DNA of 36,093 bases from Flavobacteriales bacterium UBA1820 (GCA_002314265.1 DCEW01000068.1:1-36093), one strand, 5' to 3'; positions 1 through 9,585 are shown, numbered from the stretch's first letter. Notes: a model not told the origin generated them from the sequence alone. Numbers and translations: made by a program.

Positions 1-11
1 GCTCCAACCCT

Positions 12-47
12 CCCGCCTGTGGTCCCCCCACAGACGGGATTTTTTTT
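12..47 (+). terminator. Intrinsic terminator of an upstream gene
   Basis: An 11-bp stem with one mismatch (12-22 with 28-38, both GC-rich) closes a 5-nt loop and is followed by A and a run of eight T at 40-47. It would end transcription arriving from left of the window. Bases 48-273 hold no convincing gene and no clear TAnnTTTG promoter. Confidence 0.85.
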
Positions 48-273
48 AACTATCCCACCCCGACCGGAACCTCCTTTTCCACGCTGACCGAACGATGCCT
101 TCTATAAAGATGTTTTTTGAAGAGGCACGATCTTTGTGTCTTGTACGCATATTTCTGAGTGATGGCGGATCGATGGAAGGGAGGCTGGGATCCGGAGTAC
201 ATTTATTTATTTGGAGAAGTCGGATCAAAGATTGTTTTTGTTATTTTTACAAAACTATTTAACCTATACGACG

Positions 274-3200
274 ATGAATCTGCAAGTCCAATTTGAAAGC
301 GTTCCTGCTGTAAATTTCTCCATGCAGCAAAATCATGTACCTGTCATCCGGGAGATACGAATTAAAAATGAAGAAGAGCTCGAACTGACAGGGCTTTGCG
401 TGCGGATAACTTCCGATCCGGAATTTTTTGAACCCTTCCAAATGCATTTGGACACCCTTTCTCCGGGTGAAGAAAAACAGTGGACGGTGATACCCTTGCG
501 TGTGTCTACTTCGTATCTGTCAAATTTGACAGAGCAGATATTGGGGGCTGTACGGATTGAGATTTCCAAGGAGGACCAAGTTCTTTTTTCCACTTCGCAT
601 GAGATCTCGCTGTTGGCATTCGATCAGTGGGGAGGAATCTCGATTTTGCCGGAAATGTTGGCTGCATTCGTTACCCCGAATTCTCCGGCGATAGCTCCGA
701 TCATCAAGCGGGCCAGTGAGATTTTGGAAAATTGGACCGGTTCGTCCGCGATGGATGAATATCAGACTCGGGATCCGAACCGGGTCAAAAAACAGATGGC
801 AGCCATTTATGAAGCCATTGCAGAGCAACAGATCGCGTACTGTACCGTCCCGGCGAGTTATCAGGAAAGCGGGCAACGCATCCGTTTGTGCGACGATATT
901 TTACAGCACAAATTGGCTACCTGTCTCGATATGGCCTTGTTGTATGCCGGTTGTTTGGAGGCCGTAGGGATCCATCCGCTGATCGTTCTGATCAAAGGCC
1001 ATGCTTTTGCCGGCGGTTGGCTGATCCCGGATACCTTTCCCGATAGCGTCAATGACGATGTGGCCTTGCTGACCAAGCGTGCGGCCGAGGGAATCAACGA
1101 AATATTGCTCGTGGAGACCACTTGCATGAATGCCGGAGCAAATATCTCGTTCGATGCGGCCTCGGGGGTAGCCAATGACAAACTGAAGGATACGGACAGT
1201 TTCTTGTTGTTCATCGATGTGCTTCGGGCGCGAAATGCGCGAATCCTTCCTTTGCCCTTGCGAATAGTCCGGGACGGTAAGTTTGAAATATGTGAACCGC
1301 AGGATGCTCCGAGACGCCAAACGGAGGCTCCGGTTAGTTTGTCGGCCACGGATATCATCCTCGATCAAGGGAAGGTCAGCGTGGGAAAACAGACGATCTG
1401 GGAGCGAAAATTGCTGGATTTGAGCCTTCGGAACAATCTGCTCAATACGCGTATCACCAAGAATACCCTTCAGCTGATCTCCGTAAAGCTTGCTGAACTG
1501 GAAGATGCTTTGGCCGATGGGGAGGAATTTCAGATTTTGGAAAAACCTCAGGATTGGGACAATCCGTGGATGAGCGCGGGAATCTATCAAGCCCTCCATG
1601 CCTCGGATCCGGTGGTAGATCTGGTCAAGAGCGAATTGAAGCAGAGAAGGCTTCATGCCTATCTGAATCAAGAGACCTTGCAGCGTTCCCTGACGTATTT
1701 GTATCGGTCCTCCCGTTTGTCTTTGGAGGAAAACGGAGCCAATACCTTGTATCTGGCCTTAGGGTTGTTGAAGTGGTTGGAAACCCCTTCCAGTACGCGT
1801 CCCCGTTTTGCTCCGATCTTGCTGTTGCCCATAGAAATCATTCGCAAGTCGGCCGCCAAGGGTTATGTGATCCGCAGTCGGGACGAAGAAACGATGCTGA
1901 ACATTACTCTGCTGGAGATGCTGCGGCAGTATTTCGGGATACAGATCGGTGGTTTGGACCCGCTTCCCCGCGATGAAAGCGGGGTGGATGTCCCCAAGAT
2001 ATTCAATACGATCCGTCGGGCCATCATGTCCCAAAAAGGCTGGGATGTAGAAGAGCAGGCCATTGTCGGAAATTTTTCCTTCAGCAAGTTCATCCTGTGG
2101 AACGACATTCACAACAATGCAGACAAACTTTGCCGGAACAAGACCGTAGCCAGTCTGATGTCCGGACGGTTGGAATGGACGCCCGAGCCGTTCGAAGAGG
2201 GAAACGTCGATCTCGACCGGAAATATCCGGCCGAGGAAATCGCCTTGCCGATCGGGGCCGATTCGTCCCAATTCGAGGCCATATGCGCAGCCGTGGAGCA
2301 AAGGAGTTTTATCCTTCACGGACCTCCGGGTACCGGCAAGTCGCAGACGATTACCAACATCATTGCCAATGCCCTTTACAAAGGAAAGAAGGTGCTGTTC
2401 GTGGCGGAAAAAATGGCCGCCTTGCAAGTCGTTCAGCGCCGTCTGGAATCGATCGGGCTGGCCCCTTTCTGTTTGGAGCTGCATTCCAACAAAGCGAAAA
2501 AATCGGCCGTGCTCCAGCAGCTAAAACGGACCACGGAAGTCGTCAAGCAAAAATCGAACCAGGAGTTTCGCATCGAAGCCGAACAGATCAACCTCCTGCG
2601 GGGTCAGTTGAACGATTACATGCAGGCTCTGCATCGGGTTCATCCGGCAGGGCTATCCCTGTATGATTGTTTTGCCCGCTACGCCAGCTTGGATTATTCG
2701 GGCGAGACGATCGCTTTTTCTCCCGGGACGCTGCAGGAAATGACTCCGGAAGGCCGGGCGCGGGTCGATGCGGCGCTCGAGGAATATCAGGCTGCCTGTA
2801 TCCTTTGCGGTCATCCCGCTACTGATCCGTGGAAGGGGGTGGGGCTGACTGAATACACACCCTCTCTCAAATCCGAACTTCGGGACGAACTCGAAACCTT
2901 GTCCAACCATTTGGAACAGATCAAAGGACTTCGGGGCCGCCTGGCGGAGATCTTGCCGATCGAAGTGTCGGGCCTGTCCGCCTCGCAGGATCAGGCCCTT
3001 CGGGAGGTGGTACGTATCCTGTCTTCGGCACAAGTCTTGTCGGCGGGGCTCTTGGCGGAAAACGATCCGGCCGAAATGTCTCTCTTGTTGGATCGGGCCG
3101 CTCGTTGCGGGGAGGAACGGGACCGTGTGCGGGATGCAATCCTCTCGCGTTTCGATCCGGGCATCTTCTCGGCCGATGTGTCGGCATGGGAAAGGCAATG

Positions 3201-5337
3201 GCGCCAGAGCAGTTCGAAATGGTGGCTGCCCCGTTTGCTCGGTCGCAACAAACTCCGCGGGGAAGTCCGCGCCTATGCAAAAGGATCGGAAAAACTCGAT
3301 CCCGAACAGCTTCTCGAGGTGTTCTCCCTGTTGAAAAGCTACCGGACGCTTCAGGAACAACTCAACGAATATGGGAAAACCCTTTCACCGATCCTGGGAC
3401 GCCTCTGGGGCGAGCAGACCGGTTCCTGGGATCGTTTGTCCCTCCTGGGGCAGACGAATGAAAGCCTGCACCGGGCGATCCTGGCCCTTACGGAGGACAT
3501 CCCCCGTTCCCTGTCGGTCAAGCAGGCTTTGCGGAACCGGTTGAACGGAGGAACGGAAGCCTTCAAGACCTTGTATGGAGCGTTGTTCGAGCAGTATCTT
3601 TCGCTTGAGACCGATCTTTCCGAGCGGACAATGCGTCTTCAGCAGCGTCTTCATACCTCGGCCTTTACCGATGTCTCGACTTGTCGGATTCAGGCGTGGA
3701 GCTCGCTGGTCGAAGGGTGGGTCGAACACCTGGGACATTTGCACGAGTGGGTCATGTACAACCTTCAGCGGGAGAAAGTACTCTCTTTGGGCCTTGAAAC
3801 GCTCGTACAGGCACTCGAGAACGGGAAGGTGGACAGCTCCCAAGTGGTCTTGTGTTACAAGAAAAGTTTTCTGAAGGCTTATGCCGAATACCTCCTCTCT
3901 CAGGAGCCTCGACTGATGACCTTTCACGGGAAGTTGTTCGAGGAAAAACTCCGCCGTTTCAGGACATTGAGCCGGGATTTCGAACGGTTGACCCGTCAGG
4001 AGTTGTTCGCCCGTTTGGCCGGGTCGCTTCCTGCCTTGCAGAAAGAAGCGGCCCAGAGTTCCGAAGTAGGCATCCTGCAGCGCAATATCCGCAATGGAGG
4101 TCGGGGAACGTCGATCCGCCGATTGTTCGATCAGATCCCCGATTTGCTCTCCCGGATGTGTCCCTGCATGTTGATGAGTCCGATATCCGTCGCTCAGTAC
4201 ATCGACGCGGACAGATCCCCTTTCGATCTGGTGATCTTTGACGAGGCCTCCCAGATGCCCACCAGCGAAGCCGTAGGTGCCATCGCCCGGGGACGTCATC
4301 TCATTGTCGTAGGCGATCCCAAGCAGATGCCGCCCACGCATTTCTTTTCGACCGATACGTACGACGAGGAAAATGCCGACAAAGAGGACTTGGAAAGCAT
4401 TCTCGACGATTGCCTGGCATTGTCCCTCCCCTCCAAGCACTTGCTTTGGCATTATCGCAGCAAGCACGAGAGTCTGATCGCATTCAGCAACGTCAAGTAT
4501 TACGAAAACCGCCTGCTCACTTTTCCCTCTCCGGACGACCTGGCCACCAAAGTGCATTTTCAATACGTGGATGGCCTCTACGACCGGGGCGCTACGCGTC
4601 AGAATCTGGCCGAAGCACAAGCTGTGGTCAAGGAGATCGAACAGCGTCTCTCGGATCCCCTGACCGCTCGAAGAAGTATCGGGGTGGTGACCTTCAACAC
4701 CCATCAGCAATCTTTGATCGAGGATCTTCTCACCGACAGGTTTCGGATCCACCCAGAACTGGAAACCGCCGCTTTGGAGTGCGAAGAGCCTGTTTTTATC
4801 AAAAATCTCGAAAACGTGCAGGGGGACGAGCGCGATGTGATCCTTTTTTCGGTCGGCTACGGGCCGGACAAAACCGGTCGGATCGCCCTCAATTTCGGAC
4901 CCTTGAATCGCGAGGGAGGCTGGAGGCGTTTGAATGTCGCGGTATCCAGAGCCCGTTATCAGATGAAAGTGTTTTCCTCCCTTCGCGCCGATCAGATCGA
5001 CCTGAACCGTACTTCGGCGGAAGGAGTAGCAGGGCTGAAGGCCTTTCTGGAATATGCCGAAAAAGGGCGCAAGGTGCTTTTCTCCGGGCAAGGATCGGAA
5101 AATCGGACGCAGGATGCCTTATTGGCTTCGATCGCCCGGGAGTTGGAAGCCCGGGGCTATATCGTACGGCTGGATGTGGGTTGTTCGGGTTATCGGATAG
5201 ACATCGGCGTGGTCGATCCTCAGCATCCGGACAAATATTTGTTGGGCATCCTGTGCGATGGCTACCACGCAAGTGTCGCACGTACGGCCCACGACCGGGT
5301 GGTTACGCAACCCGGAGCCTTGCGGATGCTCGGGTAG
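274..5337 (+). CDS. DUF4011-type superfamily 1 helicase with C-terminal nuclease-like domain, cut short by an in-frame TAG
   Basis: This is a giant multidomain helicase of 1687 residues up to the stop. I place the start at the ATG at 274 (MNLQVQFE), because the 21 residues upstream in the frame look non-genic. Residues about 190-300 resemble a transglutaminase-like fold, with a Cys at 217 (TCLDMALL) and a His at 243 (KGHAF). A DUF4011 motif follows (WERKLLDLSLRNNLL). Next come the SF1 helicase motifs: Walker A GPPGTGKS at 683-690, Walker B FDEAS with Asp1323-Glu1324, then GDPKQMPP, VQGDERD and NVAVSRAR. The last part matches the MTES_1575-like endonuclease fold (RIDIG, LCDGYHA). The frame stays open after TAG to 6102 and encodes the missing part of that domain plus DUF3320, so this is one gene of 1942 codons interrupted at codon 1688. 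Family members are often proposed to act in DNA restriction or repair; that role is inferred. It could also be intact in vivo if the stop is a sequencing error. Confidence 0.85.
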   Translation: MNLQVQFESVPAVNFSMQQNHVPVIREIRIKNEEELELTGLCVRITSDPEFFEPFQMHLDTLSPGEEKQWTVIPLRVSTSYLSNLTEQILGAVRIEISKEDQVLFSTSHEISLLAFDQWGGISILPEMLAAFVTPNSPAIAPIIKRASEILENWTGSSAMDEYQTRDPNRVKKQMAAIYEAIAEQQIAYCTVPASYQESGQRIRLCDDILQHKLATCLDMALLYAGCLEAVGIHPLIVLIKGHAFAGGWLIPDTFPDSVNDDVALLTKRAAEGINEILLVETTCMNAGANISFDAASGVANDKLKDTDSFLLFIDVLRARNARILPLPLRIVRDGKFEICEPQDAPRRQTEAPVSLSATDIILDQGKVSVGKQTIWERKLLDLSLRNNLLNTRITKNTLQLISVKLAELEDALADGEEFQILEKPQDWDNPWMSAGIYQALHASDPVVDLVKSELKQRRLHAYLNQETLQRSLTYLYRSSRLSLEENGANTLYLALGLLKWLETPSSTRPRFAPILLLPIEIIRKSAAKGYVIRSRDEETMLNITLLEMLRQYFGIQIGGLDPLPRDESGVDVPKIFNTIRRAIMSQKGWDVEEQAIVGNFSFSKFILWNDIHNNADKLCRNKTVASLMSGRLEWTPEPFEEGNVDLDRKYPAEEIALPIGADSSQFEAICAAVEQRSFILHGPPGTGKSQTITNIIANALYKGKKVLFVAEKMAALQVVQRRLESIGLAPFCLELHSNKAKKSAVLQQLKRTTEVVKQKSNQEFRIEAEQINLLRGQLNDYMQALHRVHPAGLSLYDCFARYASLDYSGETIAFSPGTLQEMTPEGRARVDAALEEYQAACILCGHPATDPWKGVGLTEYTPSLKSELRDELETLSNHLEQIKGLRGRLAEILPIEVSGLSASQDQALREVVRILSSAQVLSAGLLAENDPAEMSLLLDRAARCGEERDRVRDAILSRFDPGIFSADVSAWERQWRQSSSKWWLPRLLGRNKLRGEVRAYAKGSEKLDPEQLLEVFSLLKSYRTLQEQLNEYGKTLSPILGRLWGEQTGSWDRLSLLGQTNESLHRAILALTEDIPRSLSVKQALRNRLNGGTEAFKTLYGALFEQYLSLETDLSERTMRLQQRLHTSAFTDVSTCRIQAWSSLVEGWVEHLGHLHEWVMYNLQREKVLSLGLETLVQALENGKVDSSQVVLCYKKSFLKAYAEYLLSQEPRLMTFHGKLFEEKLRRFRTLSRDFERLTRQELFARLAGSLPALQKEAAQSSEVGILQRNIRNGGRGTSIRRLFDQIPDLLSRMCPCMLMSPISVAQYIDADRSPFDLVIFDEASQMPTSEAVGAIARGRHLIVVGDPKQMPPTHFFSTDTYDEENADKEDLESILDDCLALSLPSKHLLWHYRSKHESLIAFSNVKYYENRLLTFPSPDDLATKVHFQYVDGLYDRGATRQNLAEAQAVVKEIEQRLSDPLTARRSIGVVTFNTHQQSLIEDLLTDRFRIHPELETAALECEEPVFIKNLENVQGDERDVILFSVGYGPDKTGRIALNFGPLNREGGWRRLNVAVSRARYQMKVFSSLRADQIDLNRTSAEGVAGLKAFLEYAEKGRKVLFSGQGSENRTQDALLASIARELEARGYIVRLDVGCSGYRIDIGVVDPQHPDKYLLGILCDGYHASVARTAHDRVVTQPGALRMLG

Positions 5338-5358
5338 AAGCTTCACCATCTCTGGGCG

Positions 5359-6102
5359 ATGGATTGGTGGGAAGATCGGGAACGTGCGCTCGGGGAAGTC
5401 GTCGCAGCGATCGAATCGGCAAGACATTCTGCGGAAGACGGGCAGGCAGAGCAGCCCTCATCGTCTGCCGCAGTGCCGGCTCCGGTCGAGCACACAGCCC
5501 TGTCTTTCTCCGCCCAAGAGGATACCGTGCCGAGCGAACCGGATGTCCCTGCGCGGCAGCAGCCTTATCAGGAGACCCTTTTGGAAATGACCCCCGTTGC
5601 ATCGAACGACTTTGTTCAGGGATTGTACGATGCCCGGATTCTGGAGAAGATCCGGGCAGTAGTCCGCACCGAAGCGCCGATCAGTCGGGCCTTGTTGTGC
5701 AAGCGGGTGTTGAATTCGTTTTCCATAGCCCGGATGGGTTTGCGCTTGTCGGCCCACATGGAGCGTCTTTTGGCGCAGAGTGGATTTCCGGTTACAGGCG
5801 GGGAGAATCCGTTTTATTGGAATACGGACCAGGATCCGGAACACTACCAGGTGTATCGTCCTGTATCTTCCCGGGAAGCATTGGACATCGCTCCGCAAGA
5901 AGTAGCTGCGGCCGTCTGTCAGGTGTTGGAGGAGCAGGGAGCCTTGCCCCGGCAGGACTTGCTGCGCGAGGTGGCGCATATTTTTCATTATACCCGATTG
6001 GGCGACAATGTAACAGCTTCGCTTTCGCGCGGCTTGGAGGAGGCCCTTCGGAGAGGTTGGGTCGAGGAAGATGAGGACAAGGTCCGGTTAAAGCCGGTGT
6101 AA
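5359..6102 (+). CDS. C-terminal continuation of the DUF4011 helicase (nuclease end plus DUF3320), same frame after TAG
   Basis: This is the downstream piece of the interrupted helicase. The open frame resumes directly after TAG (5335-5337) with KLHHLWAMDWWED, the usual end of the MTES_1575-like endonuclease domain, where a Trp would be expected at the stop position. The first ATG in it is at 5359. After a Pro/Ala/Glu-rich linker (about 5420-5570) comes a DUF3320-like region with ISRALLCKRVLNSFSIARMG, then a helix-rich tail that repeats a similar pattern (LPRQDLLREVAHIFHYTRLG). It has no promoter of its own that I can see, so it is unlikely to be made unless the stop is read through or translation restarts. 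It ends upstream of a strong terminator. Alternatively it could be called the 3' part of a pseudogene. Confidence 0.75.
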   Translation: MDWWEDRERALGEVVAAIESARHSAEDGQAEQPSSSAAVPAPVEHTALSFSAQEDTVPSEPDVPARQQPYQETLLEMTPVASNDFVQGLYDARILEKIRAVVRTEAPISRALLCKRVLNSFSIARMGLRLSAHMERLLAQSGFPVTGGENPFYWNTDQDPEHYQVYRPVSSREALDIAPQEVAAAVCQVLEEQGALPRQDLLREVAHIFHYTRLGDNVTASLSRGLEEALRRGWVEEDEDKVRLKPV

Positions 6103-6186
6103 GTCCTTTGCATGCGCAGCCCAAACGATTTCGTTGCGGGGGAGCAGGTTTTGTGTAACAGGTTAAAAGGCAAGCAGATTTGCACA

Positions 6187-6220
6187 AAAAAATCCCGATC
6201 TTGAAAGATCGGGATTTTTT
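6187..6220. terminator. Bidirectional intrinsic terminator
   Basis: A perfect 10-bp stem (6191-6200 with 6207-6216) with loop TTGAAA has A-tracts before and T-tracts after it, so it can work on both strands. It ends the helicase gene on the plus strand and the tRNA transcript on the minus strand. The rest of the 6103-6442 gap holds only this, the tRNA and AT-rich leader DNA before 6443. Confidence 0.9.
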
Positions 6221-6227
6221 GTTTTTG

Positions 6228-6301
6228 TAGCGAGGGGGGGGCATGATCCCCCGACCTCCGGGTTATGAATCCGACGCTCTAGCCAGCTGAGCTACCTCGC
6301 C
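6228..6301 (-). tRNA. tRNA-Met (CAU)
   Basis: The minus strand folds into a full cloverleaf. The acceptor stem GGCGAGG pairs with CCTCGCT (one G-U pair), with A as discriminator base. The D-arm starts AGCTCAGCTGG, the anticodon loop is TTCATAA with anticodon CAT, and the T-stem is GGGGG/CCCCC. The T-loop reads ATCATGC instead of the usual TTCGAAT type, so positions 54 and 58 differ from the common pattern. No CCA is encoded. The CAU anticodon could also belong to an Ile tRNA read through lysidine modification, but the overall sequence looks like elongator Met. The bidirectional terminator lies just downstream. Confidence 0.9.
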
Positions 6302-6442
6302 AAGGTACGGCTCGAAAACCGCTTGCAAAAGTAGGCAAATAATCCGTTTCGGGCAAGAGGAAACAGATTTTTTTTCTTTTTATTTTATTTGTCGGTATGA
6401 AATATATCTATATCTTGCGCCCGGAAATAAAGGGATCACGAT

Positions 6443-6835
6443 ATGGCAGAAAAGCAGAAATTCCACATCGAGTATCTTGTGAAGGCATCTCTGGAGATGC
6501 TCTATCAGTATATCTCTACCGCCTCCGGCTTGGCGGAATGGTTTTGCGACGCAGCGAGTTCGAAAGGCAACCAGTTTACCTTTGTCTGGGCCGGGAGCGA
6601 GGAACAAGCTACGCTGATAGCCCGTCGTGAAGATTCCCTGGTGCGTTTTCGCTGGGCTGCCGACGAGGGCGAAAAATATTACTTCGAGATCCGCCTCGAA
6701 CAGGATGAACTCACCGGCGATGTCGCCATGACCATCACCGACTTTGCCTACCCTGGCGAAGTCGATGAAATGCGTCAGATGTGGAACAACTCGGTCGTGA
6801 ATCTGCGCCAGATCATCGGCGCGCAGGTAAGCTGA
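6443..6835 (+). CDS. START-like (SRPBCC/AHSA1 fold) domain protein
   Basis: This 130-residue protein is made of one START-like helix-grip domain of the kind common as a single-domain protein in Bacteroidetes. The opening IEYLVKASLEMLYQYIST and GLAEWFCD are typical of the family's first strand-helix segment, and it ends in the long C-terminal helix (MRQMWNNSVVNLRQIIGAQ). Such domains bind small hydrophobic ligands or act as co-chaperones; which applies here is not visible. The stop codon overlaps the start of the next gene (TGATG at 6833-6837), so the two are probably co-translated. The start follows a short AT-rich leader. Length is normal for the family. Confidence 0.85.
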   Translation: MAEKQKFHIEYLVKASLEMLYQYISTASGLAEWFCDAASSKGNQFTFVWAGSEEQATLIARREDSLVRFRWAADEGEKYYFEIRLEQDELTGDVAMTITDFAYPGEVDEMRQMWNNSVVNLRQIIGAQVS

Positions 6836-7518
6836 TGCAGAGCTCCTTTTCTCGTTTTCTACGGAAAAACCTCCCGTACCTGCTCCCCTGTGCCGGGTTT
6901 TGGATCGCAGGAGCCTTGGCGCTCGCCTTGTGGGGAAAGGTCGACGTGCAGGTGTTTCTCAACGGCTTCCATACCCCCTTTCAAGATACCTTTTGGGTAA
7001 GTGTTACCGCTATGGGCGGCACCGTGTTTTGCCTGTGTGTGCTGCTGGCCGGAAGCCTTTTTTCCTATCGTTATATGGTAAGCGGTATCGTATCCATCTT
7101 GTGTACGATGGCATTGGTCGCATTGCTCAAACATGCCTTCGACGCTCCCCGTCCCCTCACTGTGCTCACCCAAGCCGGAGTATGGGACTCGATCGTGCTG
7201 GTGGAAGGGCATCCCCTGCGGGACACGCTCAGTTTCCCATCGGGGCACACGGCCGCAGCCTTCAGTCTGTTTACCACTTTGGCGCTTTTTGCCACCCGCG
7301 CGTGGGTCAAAACGCTGCTCTTTCTGGCAGCCCTGGCCGTAGCGTACAGCCGCATCTATCTGATGCAGCATTTCCTCTCCGACGTGTTGGCCGGTTCGTT
7401 TCTCGCTACGGTCATCTCGATAGCCGTGTACCTGTGGGCGAGGAAAGCCCGCTGGATCGACTTCGGCCGTCCGCTCGTTTCGCTGCGTCGTTATGGCCGA
7501 CCGGAAAATCCCGAATGA
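6835..7518 (+). CDS. PAP2-family membrane phosphatase
   Basis: This 227-residue integral membrane protein has the full type 2 phosphatidic acid phosphatase signature: KHAFDAPRP (motif 1), FPSGHTAAAFS (motif 2, the catalytic His region) and SRIYLMQHFLSDVLAG (motif 3). About six hydrophobic segments surround these motifs. I take the ATG at 6835, which overlaps the TGA of the START-like gene by one base; an upstream ATG in the same frame at 6781 would bury 54 bases in the neighbour. Family members remove phosphate from lipid carriers such as undecaprenyl pyrophosphate, phosphatidic acid or lipid A; the substrate here cannot be told. The 237-base gap after it, facing the end of recN, holds only weak GC-rich hairpins and no gene that I can support. 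Confidence 0.9.
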   Translation: MQSSFSRFLRKNLPYLLPCAGFWIAGALALALWGKVDVQVFLNGFHTPFQDTFWVSVTAMGGTVFCLCVLLAGSLFSYRYMVSGIVSILCTMALVALLKHAFDAPRPLTVLTQAGVWDSIVLVEGHPLRDTLSFPSGHTAAAFSLFTTLALFATRAWVKTLLFLAALAVAYSRIYLMQHFLSDVLAGSFLATVISIAVYLWARKARWIDFGRPLVSLRRYGRPENPE

Positions 7519-7755
7519 CGGCTTTTACCGCCCTTGCGGAAAGTCTTTTCAACCTGGGCGATGGAATCGGCCAAGAGATTTCCTCCGATACAAAGGCAGA
7601 AAAATCCCCGTGCGGGAGCCGCTTTTTCCCCCTGGAAAGAAAACCCCTGCCGGGCGATGAAAACTTGTGCAGGAAAATCGTTTGCCTGCGGCGGGGGTAG
7701 AAGAAATTTTATCCCGCTGCCCTTCGCTGATCGGATATTCGGGATAGCGGAATGG

Positions 7756-9426
7756 TCAGTTCTTGGCGTTTTGGCGCAGGAGCTCCCGGGCATGTTCCAT
7801 GGCGGCCTCCGTGATGTTGGCCCCGCTGATCATGCGGGCCAGTTCGGCAGTACGTTCTTCGGGAGAGAGCAGCGCAATACGCGAGCGGGTTGTCCCCTCG
7901 CTCTCCTGTTTGAATACCTTGTACTGGAGGTCTCCGCGTGAGGCGATCTGGGGTAGGTGGGTAATGGCGATCACCTGCATGTGCCGCGACATATCCTGCA
8001 TGATGCTTCCCATCCGGTCGGAAATCTCGCCCGAAACGCCCGTATCGATCTCATCGAAGAGAATGGAGGGCAACTTCGCCCGCCGGGCCAAGGCGTATTT
8101 CACGGCCAGCATCACGCGGGACAGTTCGCCGCCCGAAGCGATTTTTTCCACATCGGCCGGAGCTTGTCCCAGGTTGGCCGAAAAGAGAAAGCGCACCGAA
8201 TCCGCCCCCTCGGCCGTGAAAGTATCCGAAGATGAGACTTCGATGCGGAACGTAGCGTGGGGCATTCCCAGGGAGCGAACCGTATCGGTGATCTGCTCCG
8301 AAAGTGCGGCGGCGGCTTCCCGTCGGGTTTGGGTCAGGATGGAGGAAGCCGCCGCCCGGGCTTGCCCCGCTTGGGCGCATTCCTGCTGGAGGGTATCGAT
8401 CCTCTCGTCGAGTTGTTCCAGTCCGGAAACTTCCCCGCGGAGGCTTTCCCGCAGGGCGATCAAGGCCGAGAGATCCTTTGCATTGTGTTTGCGAAGCAGG
8501 GTGTAAAGCAGGTCGAGGCGCTCGGTGGCGCGTTGGAGCAGCTGAGGGTCGTCTTCGCTTTCCTCTACCAGGGAGTAAACGCGTGCCGTGATGTCCTTGA
8601 GTTCGATCAGGGCGCTTTCCGTACGGGCGGTCAGTTGGTCCTGCGGGGGAAGGTAGGCTTCGGCGCGGCGCAGCAGGGAGAGCGTTTCCGCGAGCCGGGA
8701 CAGCACACCCGTTTCTTCGGCGTCCATCTGCTGCCAGGCAGCCTGCAAGTCCTCCTTGACTTGCTGCGAATGCGACAGCCGTGCCACGAGGCTCTCCAGT
8801 TCGTCCTGTTCGCCGGGGTCTTTCAGGTCGGATTTGTCCAGCTCGTCGAGCAGATACCGGTTGTAATCCTGTGTGCGGGCAAGCTCCCTCCGGCGGGCGG
8901 AGAGTTCTTCCAGTTCTTTTTGCAGGGTGCGGTATTGTTCGTACCGTTGCCGGTATTGTGTCCTCGGTACATCGTTCCCGGCGTACCGATCGACCAGTCC
9001 CAGGCGGAAAGCAGGGCGGGAGAGCAGCAGGCTCTGGTGCTGGGAGTGCACGTCGAGCAAGTGTGCGGCGAGCCGGCCGAGGGTGTCGAGCAGCACGGGT
9101 GTATCGTTGACAAAGGCGCGGGATTTTCCGGAAGGGAGAATCTCCCGGCGCAGGATAGTCAGCGGTTCGTAGTCCAGGTCGTTTTCGGCAAAGAAGCCTT
9201 CCAGACCCATCCCGTCGATTTCGACCGAGAGTTCCACCACGCATTTGCGGGTGTTGTCGCGCAAGGCCGCCAAGTCGGCTCTCGCCCCCGTTGCGAGCCC
9301 CAGAGCGCCCAGTATGATGGATTTCCCCGCGCCGGTCTCGCCCGTGAGGATGGTCATCCCAGGGGAAGGTTCCATCTCCAGACGGTCGATCAACGCATAG
9401 TTGGAAACGTACAGTTTTTTTATCAT
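7756..9426 (-). CDS. recN: DNA repair protein RecN
   Basis: RecN is an SMC-like ATPase for double-strand-break repair, here 556 residues, the usual length. Walker A is GETGAGKS at residues 29-36 near the N-terminus. A long coiled-coil centre of Glu/Arg/Leu-rich helices follows, then the ABC signature SGGELSRVMLA and Walker B SILFDEIDTGVSG near the C-terminus. The protein is cytosolic and acts on broken ends together with RecA and RecF-pathway proteins. It is convergent with the PAP2 gene and divergent from the dnaB side. A -7 promoter element sits 32 bases upstream of the start. No unusual residues were seen. Confidence 0.97.
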   Translation of the reverse strand: MIKKLYVSNYALIDRLEMEPSPGMTILTGETGAGKSIILGALGLATGARADLAALRDNTRKCVVELSVEIDGMGLEGFFAENDLDYEPLTILRREILPSGKSRAFVNDTPVLLDTLGRLAAHLLDVHSQHQSLLLSRPAFRLGLVDRYAGNDVPRTQYRQRYEQYRTLQKELEELSARRRELARTQDYNRYLLDELDKSDLKDPGEQDELESLVARLSHSQQVKEDLQAAWQQMDAEETGVLSRLAETLSLLRRAEAYLPPQDQLTARTESALIELKDITARVYSLVEESEDDPQLLQRATERLDLLYTLLRKHNAKDLSALIALRESLRGEVSGLEQLDERIDTLQQECAQAGQARAAASSILTQTRREAAAALSEQITDTVRSLGMPHATFRIEVSSSDTFTAEGADSVRFLFSANLGQAPADVEKIASGGELSRVMLAVKYALARRAKLPSILFDEIDTGVSGEISDRMGSIMQDMSRHMQVIAITHLPQIASRGDLQYKVFKQESEGTTRSRIALLSPEERTAELARMISGANITEAAMEHARELLRQNAKN

Positions 9427-9457
9427 CGTTCGGCGGCGGAACGTATTTTCCGCCGTT

Positions 9458-9465
9458 CAAAGATA
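9458..9465 (-). promoter_or_regulatory. recN -7 promoter element
   Basis: The minus strand reads TATCTTTG here, an exact match to the Bacteroidetes -7 consensus TAnnTTTG, about 32 bases before the recN ATG. A TTTG lies 12 bases further upstream, closer than the usual 19-21 bases. Confidence 0.65.
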
Positions 9466-9585
9466 GTGTACTTTTGTCAAATGCGTGTCCCGTTGCGGGG
9501 TTTTCTATCGGATGAGTTGGAAAAACAGGGAGTATTTATCTATAAAACAACTTGTTAAAATATTAACGTAAAAAAAACGGAGGGA

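Noticed and set aside
3385..5091. 568-aa open frame on the minus strand inside the helicase gene
   Set aside because: It lies wholly opposite clear SF1 helicase motifs and has a low-complexity composition.
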